Positions 45,492 through 56,544 of a DNA stretch of 64,000 nucleotides are shown here, in pieces (positions within the stretch are counted from its first letter, which is position 1; every line of letters starts with the position of its first letter). Position numbers and translations under genes: made by a program. The stretch lies in contig NC_133300.1 in the NCBI RefSeq assembly GCF_005239225.2, positions 2,447,875 through 2,511,874 of the forward strand. Reading direction: 5' to 3'. Below the pieces are notes generated by a model that was not told where the DNA came from, made no database searches, and saw only the letters and a list, made by a program, of their open reading frames with translations. Origin of the DNA: Populus alba (Eukaryota > Streptophyta > Magnoliopsida > Malpighiales > Salicaceae).

Positions 45492-46382
45492 TCACAATTG
45501 AAAGATACGTGAAGTAGGATGACCTAGTCGACGATGCCATAAATCGGCAGAGGCAGAAGTGCAGGGAGACCAATAGGCTTGAGGAATTGACGTGACGGAA
45601 GACTTGGTCAGAGCATAGAGACCATCTTTACTCTGACCTGAGAGAAGGACTTCATGGGTGTTGAAATCCTTGACATAAAACACACGAGGGTGAAATTCAA
45701 AATAAACATTATTATCAAGACAAAATTTCTGAACAGAGAGCAGAGGTTTTGTGATTGCAGGAACATGAAGAACATTAGATAAGGTGAAAGAACGATGTGG
45801 TGTATATATTTTTGTATGACCAAGATGAGATATAGGAAGGCCCTTACCATCACCAACATGCAAATTATCATTACCAAGGTACGGTTCTGAAGCGGTCAAG
45901 GTGGCAAGATCAGGTGTGACGTGTTGATTGGCACCGGTATCTGGAAACCAATCAACAGAACCGGTTGAGGAGAGATTGCGCTGCACCAGGTTGGCAGTAG
46001 GTTGTTGGCCATAACCTCGTTGCTGGAATTGAGGGCAATGGGGAGCTGTATGGCCGAAATTTTGACATAGTTGACAGCGTGGATTCTGCCCCCTATTACG
46101 CTGCCAAGAGCCTTGCCTATTGTCACCGAAGGAGGAGTTTTGGAAGCTGCGGTGATCAGGTCTGGAGCCAGCAAATCGGTTGCCTCTGCTGTTGGACTGG
46201 TTGGGACGCCAGCCACCGTTGAAGCGGCCCCTACTACGGCCAAAATTGCCAAAAGTCTGGCGCTGTGCAACAAGAGCAGAAGATGGAATGCTGGGTGTGG
46301 GCAGCAGAGGAGCATGTATGGAAGCAGAAGATTTGTGAAGAAATTCATGTGTGAGGAGATGGCTGTGAAGATCTGCATATGA
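45492..46382 (-). pseudogene. Copia B zinc knuckle and protease
   Basis: The zinc knuckle CQLCQNFGHTAPHC is at 46035-46076, after a Gly/Arg/Asn-rich stretch. The protease active site DTGA is at 45930-45941 within WFPDTGANQHVT. It ends LWHRRLGHPTSRIFQL at the TGA. This stretch is in one frame with gag across the TAA at 46383-46385. Confidence 0.9.
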
Positions 46383-47135
46383 TTAAGGTTCAGCCTTGGT
46401 AATAAGACTGGTAACTAAGTCTTTAAACTCTCCCCGAAGACCACGAAACACATATAAATTGAAATCTTCAAGTGAAACTGGCCGACCAGCAGCGGCCAAT
46501 TCATCAAATAAGGCCTTCGCTTTTTGCATAAATTGAGTTACTGATTCATCACCCTGTCGAAGATCCTGAAGAGAGCCGTGAAGTTGCATAATACGAGAGT
46601 TGGAGGTGGAAGCGAGAGCTCGCTCAAGAGTGCCCCAAGCTGAACAAGAACTTTGACAACCAACAACAAGATGCAAAACTTCCATAGATAGGGAGGAAAG
46701 AAGAGCACTTAGAATGAGTTGGTCCTGTTGTTTCCAGGTTTGAAAAAGCAGATTTACCTGAAGAGAGATACCATCATGGGTAAGAACATGTGTTGATGGA
46801 CATGTGTTGGAGCCATCAACAAAACCAAAAACTCCTTGGCCTAGGAGATAAGGTAGCATTTGCATACGCCAATATAAATAATTGGTGTTTGTTAATTTGA
46901 GAGAGATGACTTGATGAGTGTGAGAAAGAGAGATATTGCTTGCGGCAGTAGAGGCAGCAAACGTGGGCTGCAAGAGGAGGCGTTCACCAGCTATGACAGA
47001 GGAGAATCCAGGCGGTGACGTAGTAGAGGAAAGCAGAGGAGGCGCTGCAAGAGAAGAGGGCTGCACTGTTGGAGAAGAAGAAAGCTGGACTGCTGGTGCT
47101 GCAGAATTTGAAGATGTATGTGGTGGCTGTTCCAT
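46383..47135 (-). pseudogene. Copia B gag
   Basis: 250 codons from MEQPPHTSSNSAAPAVQ. The capsid region reads SLKLTNTNYLYWRMQMLPYL, WKQQDQLILSALLSSLSMEV and SRIMQLHGSLQDLRQGDESV. A premature TAA follows ITKAEP, and the same frame continues to the zinc knuckle. The start lies about 60 bases after the primer site. Confidence 0.9.
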
Positions 47136-47208
47136 TGAAAAAGGGAGGTTGGGAGGCTATGAGAAAATTAGGTTTAATTTATTTTAGGGTTTTGTTGCTC
47201 TGATACCA

Positions 47209-47389
47209 AGTTGAGAATAATAGAATGTGTTGGGTTGTGCCTTAGCCAACCTTCCTATTTATATAGAGGCAGTAGAACACTGCAGTAACTGTAATGATTA
47301 CAACATCCTATATTAGAATCCTATTCTGATAGATACATGAGTAACTGTAATGATTACAACATCCTATATTAGAATCCTATTCTATAATA
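47209..47389 (-). repeat. Copia B 5' LTR
   Basis: 181 bp; two substitutions from the 3' LTR (AGCC/AACC and TAATG/TAGTG sites). A TATATAAATA box at 47256-47265 (minus) is a good Pol II promoter candidate. Confidence 0.92.
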
Positions 47390-47394
47390 ATTCT

Positions 47395-47752
47395 CAAGCC
47401 TGCCTTGTACTAGCACCTTCTTCGAATGCAGGTCCTTCACAATAAAACTATTAGCCCGAAACTCAATTAAGGCATCATTGTCTGAGCAAAACTTAGCAAC
47501 ACTTATCAGGTTGGCTGAGATAAATGGGACATGAAATACTTTTCTGAGTTGAAAAGATTGAGAATGAGAGACTAGCCGGTGGGAACCAATGTTGGAGATG
47601 GATAGATGCTTACCATTATCAACTGTGACTCTGTCTTTGCCTGTGTAATGAGTAGAATTGGTGAGATTGCCTTCATTCTGAGTCAAATGGTGACTTGCTC
47701 CAGAGTCGAGATACCAATCGTCATCAGTAGGATTATGAGAGGATGCAACCAT
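47395..47752 (-). pseudogene. Copia A protease, 5' of the B insertion
   Basis: The protease active site reads WYLDSGASHHLT, with DSGA at 47696-47707, followed by VFHVPFISANLISVAKFCSD and KKVLVQGRLEN. At LEN the reading is cut by Copia B; the next codons lie at 42330-42368. The protease cuts the gag-pol precursor. Confidence 0.88.
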
Positions 47753-48754
47753 GGCAGGTATTGTGTTTTGATTTCAAGCATTCAAAGGAGAAGGACCATT
47801 GTTTTGTGAGTTTTGATATGAGATATCAAAACGATGATAACAAACATGAACAGTATGACCAAACTTACCACACAACTGACACTGTGGCTTTTCAGAGTTG
47901 GTTGAATTATGTCTCCCAGCATAACCATACCTGCCTCCACGACTACGACCTTTGTAGGTGTAGTTGCTGGTATTGGAATTCTGGGTGTGTCCTCGGTTAC
48001 CAATGAATTTTCATCCACTACCTCTGTTGTTAGAGGAGGAGGCATAGCAGGCAGACATAGAAGAGACATGATCAAGTGAGCTTTGTTGCTCAAGACGATG
48101 CTCAAATGCTAGTAGCATACTATGAACTGTTTCAATAGAGATCTTTTCATCTCTAATGTTTATGGCAGTGACTACTGCATTGTAGTCAAAGCCAAGTCCG
48201 CCAAGGAGATTCATTACCTGATCTTGTTCTAGAACAGGTTCTCCAATAGCTGCTAGATTATCTGCAGCTCCTTTGACCTTCATGATGTAATCTATCATGG
48301 ATGAAGATCCTTTCTTCGTGGATTGTAGCTCAAGCCGTAGTTGCATAATTCTGGCTTTTGAGGAAGATGAAAAAGTTTTCTCCAAGGCATTCCAGGCAGT
48401 ATAAGATGTATTGTAGCCAATGATCTGTGCCATAATAGTTGGTGTAAGGGATGAGTATATCCAGCTGAGAATTGTGCGATCTTGTCTTCTCCAAGCGACA
48501 AAAGATGGATTAAGCAGTCCTGGGCTTAACTTTTTCTCTGGATAGATGGTTGTGCCATCTATGAAGTCCTCAAAACCATTGGCAAAGATGACATTATCAA
48601 TTTGAGACCTCCATAAGACATAAATTGACCGATCAAGCTTCACAGGCAGTGTATGATTGAGCATTTGGTGAGTAGGAGTGGATGCCAGTGTTGTACTTTG
48701 TCCAGAACCAACCAGACCAGAGGTAGATGAAGACTGATGAAATGCAGAAGCCAT
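47753..48754 (-). pseudogene. Copia A gag
   Basis: Starts MASAFHQSSSTSG at 48754. The capsid-like region reads SIYVLWRSQIDNVIFANGFE, WRRQDRTILSWIYSSLTPTI, TAWNALEKTFSSSSKARIMQ and MNLLGGLGFDYNAVVTAI. The zinc knuckle CQLCGKFGHTVHVC is at 47840-47881 in a shifted frame; the first frame stops at 48011. Gag coats the element RNA. Confidence 0.88.
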
Positions 48755-48792
48755 GGCAAAGAAAAAAAAGAAGAGCTTAGGCCCTGATACCA

Positions 48793-49038
48793 AGATAGAA
48801 TTTGAGAAAATATTAATCTCTGTTTCTCTACTTAATAGTTCAGAGATTGTTCACATATATATACAAGTCTTGTTGTAGAGTCTGTTACAAGAAAACAAAT
48901 ATAACAGAAGAAGAATAACTGCCAGCACAACTGGCTTAACTAACATAACTAACTTTGATAACAAACTTTTAGTTACATGTAACTGACTTTAACTAACTCC
49001 TTGGCTACGTAACAGACTCTTCCAGTGATGGTTTATCA
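48793..49038 (-). repeat. Copia A 5' LTR
   Basis: 246 bp; in element sense it starts TGATAAACCATCACTGG and ends TTCTATCT directly before the tRNA-Met-type primer site. A TATATATATGTG TATA-like box lies near 48855 in minus sense. Confidence 0.9.
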
Positions 49039-49043
49039 GTCTC

Positions 49044-49605
49044 CAGGTCACTTTTCCAGCAATCAACTCATGGTTCTTTTTTCAGCATGCATGACCTCAT
49101 AAGTGATTTAGCTGAATACGTGTCGGGAGAATTTTGCTTTAAGCTTTGTATTAATGGTTCGGGATCTGGGTTGGAGGGTGAACATTCATGCTCGCTTTCA
49201 GAAAGGACTCGTTATTTATCAATCACTTCAGCGGCAGCATATGGCGAAGGACTTCGGATATTTCGTAGCATTCATGGAGTCCAACATTTGCGCATGAAAG
49301 AGTTGGGGAAGCTCTCACATACAAGGAAAAATCTTTCTATTCGGAATCTCAGAGATGTTGCAAATGCTCAAGATGCGTTGGATGCCAATTTGAAGGGTAA
49401 GAAGAAGATTGAGGAGTTGGGGTTGAAGTGGGATGGCAATACGGATGACACACTGCACGAGAGAGAAGTACTTGAGAGATTGGAGCCTTCTGAAAATGTG
49501 AAACAGCTTGTCATTACTGGTTACGGGGGTACAACATTTCCAGGCTGGCTTGTAAAGTCTTCTTTCTCAAATATGGTAAAGTTGACACTTTCTGGATGTA
49601 AGAAC
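49044..49605 (+). pseudogene. NLR copy 2b, middle part: MHD region and LRR
   Basis: Continues the gene cut by Copia A: RSLFQ codons, SMHDLISDLAEYVSGEFCFK (MHD at about 49087), TRYLSITS and LRIFRSIHGVQHLR, then directly MKELGKLSHTRKNLS. Relative to copy 1, about 390 bases of LRR between HLR and MKELG are deleted in frame. The frame stays open to LTLSGCKN, where Copia C is inserted; it resumes at 54904. Confidence 0.88.
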
Positions 49606-49976
49606 TATTAAAAATAATCCACCCATTAACAACCATCTTGAGTCTACAGAATGGAGTGATAAGGCAGTTGATCAAGATGTGATTGTCTTTCCAAAAATAG
49701 AAGAATCATGAAGAGGAATTCAAGGAGTCCAATCACTGCATAATAGGAAATCAGTTCAGCAATCTACTCCAGCAATTTACTCCTGTAAAATAGCTATGTA
49801 ACAGCACTAAGATAGAAATTACAATCTGTATAATTTTACTACTTTATTTGTAACTTTCCTTCTGAATATTTCTTTTACATTGTAAAGTCTATATATACAT
49901 CAGTAATCAAGAACTCTCACTCACGCTTTGCATGAGAAGTTTTCTCACAATTATTCTCTTTTATATTTTTTCTTTA
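49606..49976 (+). repeat. Copia C 5' LTR
   Basis: 371 bp. A CTATATATAC box at 49889-49898 is the likely core promoter, and the transcript would start near 49925. Confidence 0.93.
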
Positions 49977-50040
49977 TGGTATCAGAGCTTCTTGTGAGAC
50001 AAGAGAGTTCCATTTTTATTTTTATTTTTTCTTCTTTTCA

Positions 50041-53000
50041 ATGGCTTCCACAATATCTCTCAATGTTGCCAATTTTGTTACCCTCAAACTCACACCAGAA
50101 AACTACCCTCTGTGGCGTGAACAAATGCTTGCTTTAGCCGAGAGTCAAGACATGGTCGGGCTTCTCACAGGCGAAAAAATGAAACCTACCATGTACATCA
50201 ATGTCACAACAGAAAGGGCATCAACAAGTGAAGCAACAGACCAACAAATCTCAGAAGACTTCCTCAAATGGAGAAAGGAAGATCGTCTCCTACGTGGATG
50301 GATCATCGGGAAACTTACAGAAGAAACCTTGGGTCTGGTTATTGGTCTTGATTCATCCCAATCAGTTTGGAATGCTTTGAAAGAAGCATATGGTCAAGAC
50401 TCCCAAGAACGAGAATTTACTCTCCGACAACAACTCACATACCTCAAAAAGGACCCCAGTCAATCCTTAGCAGAACACTTGAAAAAATTCAAAAGTATAT
50501 GTGACAGCCTAGCAGCCATAGGCAACCCCATACCTGACAAAACAAAAGTTTACTCTTTACTTGCAAATCTTGGCCCGAAATATGAATCTTTCACCACCAC
50601 AATGCTTAAACCTCCAATGCCATCCTACTCAGAAATGGTTTCACTCTTACAGGGCTTTGAACAGCGAAATTCATGGATTGAAGCATCACATTCTCCATCT
50701 TATGCGTTCTATGGACAACGCAACCACAGACAGCAGCAACACAATCATAATAATCGCAGTCCTCACAATCATCAATTCACATCAAAAGGCAGAGGATTTC
50801 ATGCTACAAACAACAGTTTACAATATTCTACTTTTGCAGGTAATAACTCAGGCTCACAACCATCATCCTAAAGGAATAACAATCGTGTCTCTCAACCACC
50901 ACCACCTGGTAAACGACGCATGACACTTACAGAGAGAGAGGTATACAAGAATGAATATTGTCAACTCTGTGGCAGGCAAGGCCATATCGCCAAAATATGT
51001 TGGAGTCTACCAGAACAATCAAGCAATGATGAACTTCCTCAAGCACTTGCGGCTCTTACAATGGACACCACAATCGCTGACACTGAATGGACTACTGATA
51101 CTGGTGCTTCGAATCACATGACTGCAAACTCAGGTATACTTTCTAATCTCAAAAAATATATTGGTTGTGATTCTGTATTTATTGGTGATGGTTCCCCCTT
51201 AACAATTGATGCAATTGGAGACACCTTAGTTTCTGATGGTAAGAATGAACTGATGCTACGTGATGTCTTATTAGTCCCACAATTAACAAGGAACTTACTC
51301 TCCATTAGTCAATTAACACGACAATACCCTTTGAATTGTGAATTTACTGATGAGCTATTTTATGTTAAGGAACGAGTAACAGGGCGTATCCTACTAATGG
51401 GTCAGCGTAAAGGAGACCTTTATGTTTTATCCAAGATGAAGGAAGCAAATTTCTCCAACAGGTAAAACTCAGGAACTAAGGAGTTATGGCACCAACGTCT
51501 TGGACACCCGCAAAACTCTGCCATCAAGATTTTGCACACAAAGAAGTTAATTGATGTTAATTCCAATAAAAGAGTTGATACTCTTTGTGAAAGTTGTCAA
51601 CTGGGCAAACTTAGCAAGTTACCATTTAATTCATCTAGTTCTGTTAGTACTGATATTATTGAAAGAATTCATTGTGACATTTGGGGACCGGCCCCTGTTT
51701 TATCACTTGGCAAATTTCGATTCTATGCATGCTTTGTTGATGATTATTCTCATTATATGTGGATAATTCCTCTTCGTGCTAAATCTGAATTTTTTTATGT
51801 TTATTTGGCATTTGAGAATTATGTGCAGCGACAGTTTAACAAAAAAATCAAAATTTTTCATACTGATGGCGGAGGAGAGTTTGTAAATAAAAGACTTGAA
51901 TCTCATTTTCAGCAACAAGGAATCATTCATCATCTCTCATGTCCGTATACTCCAGAACAGACAGGGATTGTTGAACGTCGCCATCGCACTATTAGAGAAC
52001 TTGGGATGACTATTATTTTTCATAGCGATGTGCCTAAGTTTCTATGGGTTGAGGCTTTTTCTACAGCAGTATTTTTAATTAATCGTTTGCCCTCTTCTTC
52101 ACTAGCATTTGACACTCCTTACTCTTGCTTATATGGTTCTCACCCAAACTACTCTACTTTACGTGTGTTTGGATCTCGATGTTATCCATATACATGGAAT
52201 ACAAAGAGAAATAAATTTGATGCTAAAACTGTTCCTTGTATTTTTGTAGGTTACAGTAACCAATATAAAGGGTATAGCTGTCTTGATCTGAAAACGCATA
52301 GGATGTTTCTTTCGAGACATGTGGTGTTTGATGAAAATCATTTCCCTTGTAGGAAGAAAGAAAATCCACCTTCTTCACACACCAGCTCCGCTAAATCCTT
52401 CGGTATTTTTCAATTCTTACCTACGGTGATAAACACTGCTCCACCAATAGATGCACCTTTATGCAATCCTTTGCATGAATCTTCACCTCCACCCGTTCCA
52501 GTGGTTGAAGATGTTCCTTTCGATTTCCCTTCTGATCATGACCACACTCCTGCACCTCAACAAACGCCTGTCACAAACTCTGCATCATATGATGATACTT
52601 CAATGAATGCCACACCTTCGTCTCCTGCAGCTAACATAATACCTGACATAGGTAGATCTTCACCTCCACCCATTTCAGTGGTTGAAGATGTTCCTTTTGA
52701 TTCCTCTTCTGATCATGACCACACTCTTGCACCTCAACAACCGCCTGTCACAGACTCTGCACCATGTGATGATACTTCAATGAATGCAACACCTCCATCT
52801 CCTGCAGCTAACATAATACCTGACATAGGTAGTCCCTCACTCATTTCTTCTTCTTTAAATTCTAACTCTCCTCTACATTTTGAACAGGTACAGCCGACAC
52901 CTCATCCTATGGTCACTAGAGCTCAACATGACATACATAAACCAAATCCACGTTATGCCTTAGTTCTTGAACGTGGTGATATTCCTGACGAACCACGTAA

Positions 53001-54633
53001 TGTTAAAATGGCTCTACAACATGATGGCTGGAAACGCGCCATGTTTGAGGAACTTGATGCACTACGTCAAAATCAAACATGGACCTTAGTACCCATAGAA
53101 CCTTATATGAATGTTGTGGGATCAAAGTGGGTGTTTAAAGCTAAATTGACTGCTAATGGTACCCTTGATAGGCTAAAAGCCAGGTTAGTTGCAAAAGGGT
53201 ATCATCAAGTTGATGGCGTCGACTATACAGAAACGTTTTCTCCAGTTATCAAACCAGGTACCATTCGTTTAGTTCTTAGTTTGGCCTTAGTTCACCAATG
53301 GGACATAAGACAACTTGATGTCAAAAATGCCTTTCTCCATGGTTTCATAAGTGAAGATATTTTTATGGAACAACCCCCTGGTATGCACGATTCACTCTTT
53401 CCCTCTCATGTCTGTAAACTTCAAAAAGCTCTTTACGGTCTTAAACAAGCACCACGAGCTTGGTTTGATCGCTTTAGCTCTTTTTTGCTTGCACATGGTT
53501 TCTCTTGTAGTTTGGCTGATCCATCACTTTTTATCCTGCACTCATCACTTGGTACATTAATTTTATTACTCTATGTTGATGACATGCTCTTGACAGGATC
53601 CAATTCACGGTTACTTGATGAGTTTATTCAACTCTTACATTCTGAATTTGCAATGAAAGACCTTGGCCCCATACACCATTTCCTTGGGATTGAAATTCAG
53701 CGGCGTAATCATTCCTTACATCTTTCTCAGGCTCACTATGCTTATTCAATTCTAGATAAAGCACAAATGCTTGATTGCAAACCCATGAACACACCAATGG
53801 AGTCTAAAACTAAAGGTCTTCATGATGACACACCTTATTCAGATCCTTCCTTTTATCGTAGCATTGTCGGTGCCCTACAATATTTGACCCTTACAAGACC
53901 TGACCTTTCCTTTTGTGTCAATTATGTTTCTCAATTTCTACAAGCCCCATCTGTTGCTAGCATGAAAATGGTTCGTCGTATTTTAAGATATGTCAAAGGC
54001 TCCATCCATTTTGGTTTACATTTAACTGGTGATACTACACTTGATCTTTGTGGTTTTTCTGATGCAGATTGGGCAGGTTGTCCAACTACCCGACGATCCA
54101 CAACTAGCTTTTGTACGTTCTTAGGGAGGAATATTATATCATGGTGTGCCAAGAAACAACCAACCATTTCTCGATCAAGCACTAAAGCCGAGTATCGTGC
54201 TATGGCCAACACTGCTGCAGAATTAACTTGGCTCACTTTTCTCTTACGTGATCTTCGTGTTCCTCAATCACAGCCGCCAATTCTATTTTGCGACAACTTA
54301 AGTGCATTACATATGACTATTAATCCTGTTTTTCATGCTCGAAGTAAGCACATTGAATTGGACTACCATTTTGTTCGTGAAAGGGTTTCTATGGGTCTTC
54401 TTGTTACTCGCCATGTTTCTTCTACTCTACAGATTGCAGATATCTTTACTAAACCCCTTTGTAAAGTTGTCTTACACCACTTCCGCAACAAACTTTGCCT
54501 TCAGCCTCGGCATAGTTTGAGGGAGGATATTAAACATAATCCACCCATTAACAACCATCTTGAGTCTACAGAATGGAGTGATAAGGCAGTTGATCAAGAT
54601 GTGATTGTCTTTCCAAAAATAGAAGAATCATGA
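50041..54633 (+). pseudogene. Copia C gag-pol polyprotein with two in-frame TAA codons
   Basis: One frame of 1,530 codons from MASTISLNVANFVTLKL. Gag (1-276) has YPLWREQMLALAESQDMVGL and SQSVWNALKEAYGQDSQ. TAA at 50869-50871. The zinc knuckle CQLCGRQGHIAKIC (about 50962-51003) and protease DTGA (51097-51108) follow. TAA at 51463-51465. Then HQRLGHP, integrase catalytic residues at 51676 (Asp), 51865 (Asp) and 51973 (Glu), RT with YVDD at 53572-53583, and RNase H with FSDADWAGCPTTRRSTTSF, FCDNLSALHM and ADIFTKPL. Both stops could be CAA-to-TAA changes. No frameshift occurs across 4.6 kb, in sharp contrast with nearby sequence. Confidence 0.95.
52481..52834 (+). repeat. In-frame 177-bp tandem duplication in Copia C linker
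   Basis: Two copies of 59 codons (52481-52657 and 52658-52834), each starting SSPPPxxVVEDVPFD and containing SDHDHT, APQQ, DDTSMNATP and SPAANIIPDIG. It lies between integrase and RT, a region of low constraint. Confidence 0.9.
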
Positions 54634-54898
54634 AGAGGAATTCAAGGAGTCCAATCACTGCATAATAGGAAATCAGTTCAGCAATCTACTCCAGCAATTT
54701 ACTCTTGTAAAATAGCTATGTAACAGCACTAAGATAGAAATTACAGTCTGTATAATTTTACTACTTTATTTGTAACTTTCCTTCTGAATATTTCTTTTAC
54801 ATTGTAAAGTCTATATATACATCAGTAATCAAGAACTCTCACTCACGCTTTGCATGAGAAGTTTTCTCACAATTATTCTCTTTTATATTTTTTCTTTA
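54528..54898 (+). repeat. Copia C 3' LTR
   Basis: 371 bp; differs from the 5' LTR at about 54535 (C/A), 54705 (T/C) and 54747 (G/A). It codes the last residues of the polyprotein before the TGA at 54631-54633. Confidence 0.93.
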
Positions 54899-54903
54899 AG
54901 AAC

Positions 54904-55237
54904 TGCATCCTCTTGCCACCACTGGGGCAGCTGCCTTCTCTAGAAAAGCTCTATATTAAAGGATTTGAAGAAGTCGTGGCTGTTGGTCCTGAGTTCTATG
55001 GAAGTGACTCTTCGATGGAGAATCCATTTAAATCCCTCAAAATATTAGACTTTGAGGGGATGAAAAAATGGCAGGAATGGAAAACAGATGTAGCTGGTGC
55101 TTTCCCTCATCTTGAAAAGCTCTTCATAGCAGGTTGTCCCGAGTTAACAAGTGCCGAGTTAACAAGTGTCGTGCCTGATCGTCACCTCCTTCTTTATTCA
55201 GTCTTTCTATTAAAGAATGTCCGCAGCTTGGGGACAT
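54904..55237 (+). pseudogene. NLR copy 2b, 3' part: LRR
   Basis: Continues after Copia C with CILLPPLGQLPSLEKLYIKG, FEEVVAVGPEFYGSDSSMEN, FEGMKKWQEWKTDVAGAF and LFIAGCPELTSAELTS. It then shifts frame ([17 protein letters not shown]) near 55180 and stops at 55237. A repeated GAGTTAACAAGTG gives a small insertion. Later LRRs are missing, and AT-rich DNA follows. Confidence 0.88.
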
Positions 55238-56511
55238 AAATTGGAAATGTGGACGTAAAATTATCTTGCGGATTATGAGGAAATTTTTAATGAGGTAAAT
55301 TATTAACAAATACTATGTTATGTAGATATATATTAGAAATCAATTCAAAATATATATATTAATTCATATCAAGTAAAATTAATTTAAAAATACTCTTAAA
55401 TGAAAAAAACTTACATATCTATATTCATATAATAAGTATGTTTATTAAATTATACTTAATTGTTTTTAGACATTTAATTGAGGAATAAAGTCTAGTGTTT
55501 GTGTAAGAGGAATAATGGTTGGAAAATATGTTTTCTACTTGATATTTTACTTACAAACAAATCATGTGAAAATATTAAAATTTAATAAAATATTCTACCA
55601 ATGCAAAAGATGCCAAGAACAATGGTTTTTCATGAATATTAATTTATTTCTTTATAATAAGAAAAGAAATATTTAATTGATTAAATTAACAGATTTAAAT
55701 ATTTATTTTGAACATATTCATATTAAAACCCTTAAATTATCATAAATCCTGATATTTTTAATAACTAATTATAAAATAATAAAATTAAAATTAGATAATA
55801 AAACAAATAAAAACATTAAGGAAAATTTATCTAAAGTATAAAGCAAAAGATAACAAAAGTTAATTACTTAACTGCACTTGAAGAAAAATTTGTATATTGA
55901 AAAAAGCTGAGGAACGAGCTGGACATATATATAAAAGAGAGGCAAGGAAATCAAAATAGAAATTTGTATAATTAGGGTAAGAAAAGAAAGGAAGGAAATG
56001 AGCTGCAATAATAACTTTTCTATATGAACTACTCACTATATTATTATATTAATATTAAAAAAAATAAAGAGGCAATTATCTCTTTTTGTATTTACGTGGC
56101 TCCGCCACTGGTTGATGATCCTAGAGAAGCATATTTAGTGCTGACCCTAGAGAATTTTTTTGAGGAAAAAATGAACTCTTATTTTGATTCTATACTAGCT
56201 TAGATTCCATGTGGTGATGCAATATTTCAACTGACCTTAATTTGATTTTGCTTTGTTTTTTTACGATTTGAAAATAAATGAAAGGTGAAGAAGTCTTCAA
56301 ATATGTGAGACAAATTAAACCTGCCCACTACGACTGCGAGCCCTAGCAAGTTGAAACGCTACTTAATTTAAATGAATTAACAATTAAGAGGGAGTCTTCC
56401 AAAATCAGATGAAGTTTTTTCCGCAAAGCCGAACCCATTTAATGGGCAGGCTTGCATGTGGAATGAATTTCCCAAAATCTTCATGTTCATACTCATAAAG
56501 AGAGAATAAGC
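55238..56511. other. AT-rich intergenic stretch
   Basis: No gene or repeat match is recognised. Composition is very AT-rich to about 56080. Confidence 0.45.

Positions 56512-56544
<33 letters not shown>
56512..56544. repeat. (TAA)n microsatellite
   Basis: About eleven trinucleotide units of TAA/ATA on the plus strand. Confidence 0.95.

Larger units (their letters stand above)
42374..47389 (-). mobile_element. Copia element B, nested in A, young
   Basis: 5,016 bp on the minus strand, flanked by ATTCT at 42369-42373 and 47390-47394. It splits the A coding sequence at the LEN/NGLYR codons. LTRs are 181 bp each and differ at two positions by eye. In element sense they start TATTATAG and end CTCAACT (TA..CT). 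The primer site TGGTATCAGAGC (47197-47208, minus) follows the 5' LTR and GAGGGGGCA precedes the 3' LTR. The polyprotein is nearly whole, with two stops and one frameshift. Since it interrupts A, it is the younger of the two. Confidence 0.95.
39229..49038 (-). mobile_element. Copia element A (hosts Copia B)
   Basis: Minus-strand Ty1/Copia element flanked by GTCTC at 39224-39228 and 49039-49043. It lies inside NLR 2b coding sequence, in the linker between ARC2 and the MHD motif. LTRs are 260 and 246 bp and begin TGATAAACC and end TTCTATCT on the element strand, a TG..CT terminus. The primer site TGGTATCAGGGC (48781-48792, minus) matches initiator tRNA-Met. The polypurine tract GCAGGGGGA precedes the 3' LTR. 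Without B the element is about 4.8 kb. Order: gag, zinc knuckle, protease, integrase, RT, RNase H; the 3' half is heavily frameshifted. Confidence 0.92.
49606..54898 (+). mobile_element. Copia element C, nearly intact, young
   Basis: 5,293 bp in plus orientation, flanked by AGAAC at 49601-49605 and 54899-54903, inside an NLR LRR codon series. LTRs are 371 bp each and differ at three positions by eye. They start TATTAAA and end TTTCTTTA (TA..TA). The primer site TGGTATCAGAGC (49977-49988) directly follows the 5' LTR and GAGGGAGGA directly precedes the 3' LTR. A single gag-pol frame from 50041 to 54633 is interrupted only by two TAA codons, and its last 35 codons lie within the 3' LTR. It is the best-preserved element in the window. 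Confidence 0.96.

Noticed and set aside
44005..46382. Plus-strand frames over Copia B (for example 46071-46382)
   Set aside because: Antisense shadows of gag and integrase coding sequence.
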